Source: Mytilus edulis (taxonomy: Eukaryota; Mollusca; Bivalvia; Mytilida; Mytilidae). Taken from it: a DNA stretch of 64,000 bases. Below, one piece after another: positions 56,859-64,000 of this stretch. The stretch's first letter is position 1, and the number at the start of each line of letters is the position of its first letter. The notes beneath the pieces were generated by a model. The model was given only the letters and a program-made list of their open reading frames with translations, did not search any database and was not told the DNA's origin. The position numbers were made by a program, and so were the translations under genes. The stretch is from assembly GCF_963676685.1 (NCBI RefSeq), contig NC_092354.1, positions 67,468,241 through 67,532,240 on the forward strand, given 5' to 3'.

Positions 56859-57295
56859 GTAAGTATAACTTGTTAAATGATACAAAACAGAAAAAAAATG
56901 TTCCGAGACATTTATAATTTTTGTTCTAAATTTTAAGTTTGAAGATAATCAAAATTAGTAGTGCTACGTTTTCTGTTTTTATAGTTAATATAAACATAAG
57001 AAGTATTGTTATGATTGTCAAGTTTGTAGAAGTATCGAAATAAACATTATCACGTTCACTGCTCCATGTGTGTATCTACTCGATCTTGAAAGAACAGAAC
57101 GAAACGGTAATATGTTTTTTTTCCAAATTCATTATTTATAAAAATATTTATACAAAAATAGATTCTCCCTCTATCTGTTTGGGAGTAAGGAATTGCAAAA
57201 GTGCAATGTTTAAAAGAGCTTTTATCATAAACATGCATGCATTATAAATATAAATGGCGATCTACTTTGAACTTGTTCTAATAAATTAATTACAG
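56859..57295 (+). other. Intron of LRR gene
   Basis: GT...AG, phase 2; nothing recognised inside. Confidence 0.75.
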
Positions 57296-57367
57296 ATACT
57301 TGAGCGGAAATAAACTGACAATCATTGCAAGTACTGGCTTCCTTGATCTGCATTCGCTTCAAATACT
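57296..57367 (+). CDS. LRR gene, LRR exon 4 (72 bp)
   Basis: L-YLSGNKLTIIASTGFLDLH repeat; acceptor ttacag, donor gtaagt. Confidence 0.9.
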
Positions 57368-57886
57368 GTAAGTATTCATCAGTTGTCATTCTTTAAATAC
57401 TAATGATTTTTTGCAACAACAAAAGGATAGTAAATAAATTCGTTTTCTTATCTTCGTGTCCTGTTTTGTACAAGCCACCCTCCCTTCCCTAACCTTTGAA
57501 ACTGTTATTTTTTTCCGAATCCCTTTATTTGATTATTTATTTGTCATGTGTGACATATGTACCTATACCATATGATGTTGTTTAAATTGATATTATAACT
57601 GTTTAAGCATTCTGAGCTTAAACGCATGTCTTGATTTACCGACATTAGACACGCTCATCATTTAACTTTTGAAAAACATAGATATATATATATATATATA
57701 CGAAGAAACTTTTGAGCTATATGTTCACAAGAACATACAGACATATCAATCATATCAATATATCTTTTAATTTCTATATGATTAGGAAAATTGAATACGA
57801 GGTTCTCGATTCAATTGTCTCAGCAGAAAACACTGTTATTGTTATATGATAGTTTTATCCTGTTAATGATTTCTTCTTTGTTTTAG
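57368..57886 (+). other. Intron of LRR gene
   Basis: Short (TA)8 tract near 57684; otherwise nothing. Confidence 0.75.
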
Positions 57887-57958
57887 TGATTTGAGTTACA
57901 ACAAATTAAGTTCTCTATCTCCAGGACTGTTTGATCAATTGGAATCATTGGTTGAATT
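57887..57958 (+). CDS. LRR gene, LRR exon 5 (72 bp)
   Basis: L-DLSYNKLSSLSPGLFDQLE repeat; acceptor ttttag, donor gtgagt. Confidence 0.9.
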
Positions 57959-59074
57959 GTGAGTATTCTATTCAGTCAAATATTTCAATTATAAAAACTT
58001 ACAAAAGTACTTCAAATATGAAGAACAGGTAGTAAATATAAAATGTTTGAAAATTATCTTATATTGATATTATTCACTTACGAATAGACACAGAGCCTTA
58101 TATTAACTTAAAGATACTTAAACTACTTTGCTTTGATCTGTTAGCAGTATAAAAATAAGGACCTGAGGTATGACTGCCAATGAGACAACAATAAACAAAA
58201 GTTCAAAAAAAGTGGAAGTAAGTAACTTTAGGCAACTATACGGCCTGCGACAATGAGAAAACCCCATACCGTATAGTCGGCTATAAAAGGTACTGGCATA
58301 TAAAATACGAAAAGATTCAGTTTAGAAAACTAGCATTTTAGTTTTTAATAAAGCAATTACCTAAAATCAAATAAGACAGATATGAACCAACGACAACCGT
58401 TGAACTACAGGCTCCTGACTCGGGACAGACACATACATATTCTGGCAGTGTTACACATGTTAGTGAGCGCTCAACCCTTTCCTAACCTTGGATAGTGGTG
58501 TAACAGAACAACTTGAGACACCACTACAACATCAGTTGAAAAAAAAATTCAGAACAATACAAATAAGAAATATACCAAACACAGACAGAACGACGAAGGG
58601 TATTTATCCATCCTGCATCCCTAATAGCAAACATGACTAACTTCAGATATGAAAGTACTCGCCGTTACTGACAGCTAGTTGAAAGCAAATAACAAATAGT
58701 TAAACAATATTTATAGATGCAAACTTGGGCCACTAAAATTCCTGATAAAAAATTAATTTAGTTAAACAGAAAAATGAACAGTCTATCCATTGACACTTTA
58801 ATACACCACATGTTCTTATATCTATTATATAAAGACATCATGCATCAAATATCAACTGAATTGCAATCGAAATAGAGGATATTTTTACTTAGTTTTCCGT
58901 TGTTAAATTTTGTATGTTTTAGTTCAGAATAAGGACAAGATCGATGTTACTATTTAAACTGTATAGAATAATTCATAGCTGTAGGAAAAGGAAAATGACA
59001 AATTTCAATTTCTGTCATTATATTATAGATTTACATGGTAATGTTTGTTATGTTGCTTATCTTTTGGTTTTCAG
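57959..59074 (+). other. Intron of LRR gene with dispersed repeat
   Basis: 58150-58565 is a copy of the 'atgattgccaatgagac' family ('gaggtatgactgccaatgag', 'gaactacaggctcctgactc'). Confidence 0.75.
58150..58565 (+). repeat. Dispersed repeat ('atgattgccaatgagac' family), long copy
   Basis: One of the longest copies, extending through 'tcctgactcgggacagacac' to 'agacaccactacaacatcag'. Confidence 0.7.
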
Positions 59075-59146
59075 AAATTTACAAAATAACATGTTGTCAA
59101 GTATCCCTGAAAACCCGTTGGACCATCTACGGAATATTCAAACACT
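59075..59146 (+). CDS. LRR gene, LRR exon 6 (72 bp)
   Basis: L-NLQNNMLSSIPENPLDHLR. The IPENPLDHL wording resembles the LRR7 region of relaxin-type receptors (LPDKPLCQHM in memory), one hint at the LGR class. Confidence 0.88.
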
Positions 59147-59631
59147 GTAAGTTACAAGTACTCATAAAAGTATGATAACCGCAAGTGTCATGCACCTTGA
59201 AATATAAGATAGTGATTTTTTTCAAGTATTTTTGAATAAACTTTATTTTGTTTGCTATATAAAAAATGGTTTATATTGTGAAATAAAAGAGTCAATTTTA
59301 ATGCCACTGTGAAAGGTATGACGTTCTGGACACGTAGATAGTATTTTTTTATAAATAAAATTGGTATGTTACACATAGTTTTCGCAAATCAAAACCTAAT
59401 TAAAAGCCTCATAAGAAGATGAATAAACCAAAATCTCATTTTTATATACGACATCCACCGACAAGTTGTTGACAAGAACCAGACATGAGGCTGTCTCAGA
59501 AGTGTATGCGGGATATATTTTAGTCTTTCTGTGGACCTTACGGAGCCCTGGTATCGTATAACGTTTTTTTTTAAGTTTGAAACGTAGTTGTTTGACTGTG
59601 TATTGTTTTTCTACATACAATTTCATTACAG
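59147..59631 (+). other. Intron of LRR gene
   Basis: GT...AG, phase 2; nothing recognised. Confidence 0.75.
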
Positions 59632-59703
59632 AACGTTTAGTCACCAAGATATTAAACATATCCACCCAAACGCATTCAGCGGACTTCGGAATCTTCGAAA
59701 CAT
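59632..59703 (+). CDS. LRR gene, LRR exon 7 (72 bp)
   Basis: L-TFSHQDIKHIHPNAFSGLR repeat; acceptor ttacag, donor gtaagt. The usual Asn of LxxN is Gln here. Confidence 0.88.
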
Positions 59704-60174
59704 GTAAGTAATGACGATAGTGGTGGTGTTTTTTTTGTATTTTTTTTGTTTTTTTTTTTGTGTCTTATCATTTACTTTGTATCTCCGACTTCAATTTGTT
59801 GCAATTTATTTTAATAAGTATAACCGACTATGATCATATTAACTTCCCTTTTTAGATGCTTTATATATTCTTGATAGAAACACGAAAACTAGAAGTATTG
59901 GCTACATCTGAACTCTTAGTTTTCAAACTCATTTATTTACTTGATACATTTTAAAGCTTATAATTCCTTAAAGGAATATGAAGGGAGCATTTTTTCAAAT
60001 TGCATTGAAAAAAAGCATATGGACTAATGAAAATGTTTGGTACACCTAATTCAAGATACTTGATTCAGATTAATTTCGACTAAACTGCCTGCAAGTCGTC
60101 AGAATCCATAAAAAATAAATTATAATAGATATGTTAATATCATGGTATTTGATTTGATATATATCTCATTGTAG
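59704..60174 (+). other. Intron of LRR gene
   Basis: GT...AG, phase 2; T-rich near the 5' end. Confidence 0.75.
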
Positions 60175-60246
60175 TGATTTGTCTTTCAACAAGATTCCCA
60201 ATATTAGGCAAGGCTTATTTGAAGACCAACAACGCCTTGAAATACT
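60175..60246 (+). CDS. LRR gene, LRR exon 8 (72 bp)
   Basis: I-DLSFNKIPNIRQGLFEDQQ repeat; acceptor ttgtag, donor gtaagt. Confidence 0.88.
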
Positions 60247-61261
60247 GTAAGTGTAATCGTTCAATTCAATTTATATTCGATCATAAATGACAAAAACATT
60301 GTACGATCAGAAATTAAAAATACATACTAAATACAAATTGTGACTTGGATGGAGAGTTCAACTTATCTCAATGGCAATCAAACCATCTATTCTTATATCT
60401 AAGTAAACTCACTCCATCAGGGAACGTGTACGGCCTTCTTCAACAGGTTACCAATAGTGCATATACATGTATCTTGTAGTATAGCAAAAAAAAGGGATCT
60501 AACAACAAAAGCAGATAATCCCGTCAACATGTAATTTGAGTCTTGAGTCTCATGCACATATACACGACATGTAATTACTCAAGATCTTTATGGCTCTACC
60601 TTCACATTCTTATTCTCTGCTTTCCATACATTTTCATTTGTTTGAAATATAGAACTTTTGTCTGATTTTGAAAATAACAAAATAACAAAATAATTTGGAA
60701 TACCATTATAATCTTTCTGGTTGTTAGTTCATTTGAGCAGTTAAGGATTGGATGTTATATCATTATTGTCAACAACAACAAACTTGTCTCCTGATATCAA
60801 TGCGTCAAGGTAAATGTAAGGTTAACATCGAATTTCTAAGGTTTATAAATTGAACAAATATTAATTGTGTAAAGTGTATATACAATGACCACAGTTTTTC
60901 CTAGTGAAGCTTGTAATTATGACTGCTTTTTAGAAGGACCATTTATTTGGAATTTCAGAAAATGAAAAAAACAAAGATAAAAGAAAAAAAAAATCAAAAT
61001 TATAGTTTGAAGATTTCAAGTTAACTTCGTAGGAAGAAGGTATAAATAAAAGAATGAGACCAGAAATCACTGACGAAAAAATCAGAATGAAAAAAATGAG
61101 TCACGAAAGAAATACAACATACTTTCTAAAGAATAAAAATTTAAAAATGTAAAAAGACGTTATTGTACATATTTTTTATGACATTGACATCAAATTCCAT
61201 CTAACTGTTTCCATACTGGTCGTGTTGTTAGTCCGTTATTTACCATGAAATTACCTTACAG
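60247..61261 (+). other. Intron of LRR gene
   Basis: GT...AG, phase 2; no recognised element. Confidence 0.75.
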
Positions 61262-61333
61262 GAATTTAGGAACCAATGCAATAATTGAAATAGAGGATTT
61301 TGCTTTTTCGAATTTGACATCTCTTAGTAGCCT
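61262..61333 (+). CDS. LRR gene, LRR exon 9 (72 bp)
   Basis: L-NLGTNAIIEIEDFAFSNLT repeat; acceptor ttacag, donor gtaagt. Confidence 0.9.
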
Positions 61334-62583
61334 GTAAGTATGCTATATTTTGGTTCAGTAAAGATACAAAAAGGTTAAAAAAACAAAAATATCGAACCCC
61401 AACATTTTATCAAATGTGACATTCAAAATTTAAATCATATCAAACGGAGATCAAGTGTCATATGGCTAAATTTTACAGACTTTTCCTAGTAAAGAATTTC
61501 TTTAAAAAAAAAACCAACAAAAGAATAACTAAAATATGCAAGGTATATATTATATTGTAGCGCGTTTTAATGTATGTTCATAACACTTAATATATTAAAA
61601 ATTAATTAATCTAAAGCTGGCAAATGCACATACATTTGCATTCCCTATTTAATAGTTTGTATTGACGTTTTAAAACCGACTTTAAGAGACCTCACTCTAA
61701 CATTGTAGCCATTATGTAATGATTGAATGAGCGATTGATTGATTGATTGTTGGTTGCTAAACGTCCAGTGGCAATATTTCATGCATATTCAGGACGAGAA
61801 CAAGTTCACAATAAATACAATAGGTAGGTCTTGTCATATTAGAGGCCATTTGGGATGATGGTCTGGGAGGTTTGGACTGCCACTGGAAAATGAGGGTATA
61901 CTGGATAGGGACAGACATTTTGCCTTGCAACAGACCGCCTACGGACCCCTCAAAGAGATGTTGCAAGGGTTCGTAACATGCAAAAAGCGTGGAACTCTCT
62001 TTAAACGAGTCATTGGATTTAACGTCCCCATTCTGACCTGACGTGACTGCAAACTTGATACATCCCGCACAGTCACACGGACGCCCCACTTCGGCAAGCG
62101 TTTTACTGCCGGTCGGGAGAAGACCAAGTGACCATATTGCTATTCCCCAGTCACCCTTGGGGTCTTTTTTTAATTAGCGAAAGTTACTAGAAAAACCCGA
62201 TATAATTCGGCAGAAACACTGCGAACGTTTATCAATTAAGGTTGGAGTAAAACAGATCTCATAACGGGCAAAGTTCGAATGTATAGCCTCAGAAAAGACA
62301 GGTTATTGATCACCGTAGTTACATATATATTATTACCTGACAAAAAAGGCTCTGCATTTGAAATGGAAAGTTGCTCCCCAACCATTGACACAAAACACGA
62401 GAAAAACTAAAAAAAACAAAACAAAAAAAAAAGTATCTACACTTATACACAAAATCTTTAACACAGGTTATATGACTGTAAAAATTTGAACACTTCAGAA
62501 AAAATATATAAGCTAACTTCATGTAAGGGAATACAACCTCCGGATACTTATAAAGCAATGAAATACGTTTTCTTTTATTTCAG
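61334..62583 (+). other. Intron of LRR gene with dispersed repeat
   Basis: Holds the long repeat at 61728-62160. The minus-strand open frames inside it are repeat sequence, not genes. Confidence 0.75.
61728..62160 (+). repeat. Dispersed repeat with GATT-rich head
   Basis: 'gattgattgattgttggttg', 'aaacgtccagtggcaatatt', 'catgcatattcaggacgaga' through 'ctattccccagtcacccttg'. A short diverged fragment is at 16786-16900 ('gaacgtccattgccgagtat'). I remember this family from bivalve genomes generally. Confidence 0.65.
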
Positions 62584-62655
62584 AGACATACGAGATAACA
62601 AGATCGCACACGTAACACATTATACGTTTTACGGATTAGAAAATTTACGTGTGCT
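62584..62655 (+). CDS. LRR gene, LRR exon 10 (72 bp)
   Basis: L-DIRDNKIAHVTHYTFYGLE repeat; acceptor tttcag, donor gtaagt. Confidence 0.9.
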
Positions 62656-63039
62656 GTAAGTAATTACATATGGGTAAATTGGGCTGCTTTTTGTTTTCGA
62701 ATTATTTTAGTTAATTTGTATTTATAACGAGAAGTTGTCTCATTGGCATTTATACCACATCTTCTTCTATCTGTAATCATTTAAAGACGTGTATCTACTT
62801 GAGTTTTGATTTGTTTATTTATATATTTCTTTTAACTTTTTAATTTTTGTATGTCAAAAGGATGAGTCTCTGATGCATCATATTTATTGTTGAGACTCAA
62901 TGAACTATATTAATATAGATCCGTTGAATCGAATTTAACGCTCTTTGGTGGTATTCTTGTTTTCGTTGTTACTTATTATAATTCAATCTGCATGATGATT
63001 GTTCATCGTAATCAATCAAACAATTTTATCTTTCTTCAG
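62656..63039 (+). other. Intron of LRR gene
   Basis: Contains a minus-strand scrap of the 'atgattgccaatgagac' family at about 62735-62775; otherwise nothing. Confidence 0.75.
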
Positions 63040-63111
63040 GGAGATGCGTTTCAATCAAATATCAGACATTCATGCAGAAGGATTTTTCAGTTTATCTAAT
63101 CTTCAAAGAAT
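63040..63111 (+). CDS. LRR gene, LRR exon 11 (72 bp)
   Basis: L-EMRFNQISDIHAEGFFSLS repeat; acceptor cttcag, donor gtaagt. It is the last exon I can see. The reading is open at its end, so the gene continues right of the window. Confidence 0.9.
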
Positions 63112-64000
63112 GTAAGTACATGATATACATTTTTTCATAATCCGATTTTGATAAAATGTATTTTTTTCGGGATTATGTTATTCTTTGGAATTGTTAATCC
63201 GGATTGATTTCATGGGACCATAATTAAGTCATTCCCTGTGTATTGCGGATCAATTTCTCTATTATGTGTTCTGTTTTATGAAGGTGTTAGTATTCGTGTT
63301 GGCAAATCTATATAATACAGATGTATATTTTGTTTCTGTTTTTTTCTGACCCAATTTCATTTTGTTGTTAGTTCAAGGCCGAATAATGACACCCTAACGA
63401 ATATTGTTCAAAAATTCTTTGAAAACTAATGTAGGGTACCTATAAAGTGCGAAACGAAATAGAAACGAAAAGAAACGAAACGAAACGAAAAGAAACAAAA
63501 CGAAACGAAAAGAAACGAAATCAACATAAAACGAAACGAAACGAAATAGGAACCAACGAAAAGAAAAGAAACGAATCGAAATCAAATTACGGATCACTTG
63601 AATCTTTTTTTATCTATCTAAAAACAAAACTTAAAAAAGATCATAAAATACTTAGACATATACAATATTGTATTACAAGTGTATGTGCCTTATTGTCTTT
63701 ATAAATATATATGGTTTGAAATTATTTGCTATTGATTTTAAAAATACTTCGTTGATTGAAATTATACTTATTTACTTTGATTGTTACCGGCACTTCAAAA
63801 CTTAATGTACAAATTCAGACCCAGCCTCTTTGCTTCAAACATAAATCAATAAAAAAAAAACTGATCGATGCCAGTTTGATTTACGACCTTGCTTTTCAAA
63901 TCACTTTGAAGTTCCTTTGAAGTTCCATATTCCCACAGAAGGGTGTTGATCACGTGGCACTGAGTTTCTTGATATATGGTAATATATATTATATATATTC
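63112..64000 (+). other. Intron of LRR gene running off the window
   Basis: No further 72-bp exon found before the edge. Contains the GAAAC microsatellite. Confidence 0.6.
63452..63585. repeat. (GAAAC)n imperfect microsatellite
   Basis: Purine-rich pentamer gaaac/gaaaa repeats; the RFVSF-type open frame on the minus strand is an artefact of it. Confidence 0.95.

Noticed and set aside
61757-62127. Two overlapping minus-strand open frames with cysteine-containing sequence
   Set aside because: They lie wholly in a dispersed repeat that I recognise from other places; no domain seen.
63394-63597. Minus-strand open frame of repeated RFVSF
   Set aside because: Artefact of the GAAAC microsatellite.

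Overview
This is eukaryotic, AT-rich, intron-containing DNA with a very high load of dispersed repeats. Several repeat families (the 'atgattgccaatgagac' family, a 'tttcgtggat' MITE-like family, a tRNA-like 'accaggttcaatcc' family, and a hammerhead-bearing repeat) match what I remember from marine mussel sequence, so a bivalve, probably Mytilus, is the best guess. That assignment is inference from memory, not a search.

Four host genes are supported, all on the + strand. (1) At 2986-7425 lie the last three visible exons of a cysteine-rich protein resembling the Shiftless (SHFL, formerly UPF0515/C19orf66) family, inhibitors of ribosomal frameshifting. A poly(A) signal follows. (2) 16232-21780 and (3) 33965-36076 are two tandem two-exon voltage-gated potassium channel genes. 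Each has an exon for a T1 domain with the HX5CX20CC zinc motif and an exon for S1-S6 with the TVGYGD filter. They share one phase-0 intron position and are paralogs, most like Shaw/Kv3. (4) From 53357 to beyond the right edge lies a leucine-rich-repeat receptor-like gene. It has an LRRNT-type exon followed by eleven exons of exactly 72 bp, one LRR each, all in phase 2. This is the exon pattern of LGR-type receptors; the membrane part would lie outside the window.

The space between genes is mostly mobile DNA. Left to right it holds an L1/Tx1-like LINE remnant (1030-2460), a Penelope-like remnant inside an SHFL intron (5270-6600), a 59-bp satellite with higher-order structure (8086-10505), microsatellites, and a hAT-like MITE in the first Kv intron (18273-19473). 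A retrozyme-like repeat with an intact hammerhead ribozyme core follows at 22562-22605. A LINE (23100-28830) is split by a 4.15-kb hAT element that is itself broken by a 445-bp foldback element. Next come two inverted arrays of GTGCGCAC palindromes (29536-33100) and a second hAT remnant (40867-42028). Last is a 7-kb unit bounded by a 27-bp inverted repeat with palindrome-rich subterminal arrays (44528-51566), which carries a tandem array and a decayed full-length LINE.

The genes do not look like one pathway. The strongest leads are the hammerhead ribozyme, the diverged Shaw-like channel pair (second S4 arginine and first PVP proline lost), the SHFL-like gene, and the 7-kb TIR unit.
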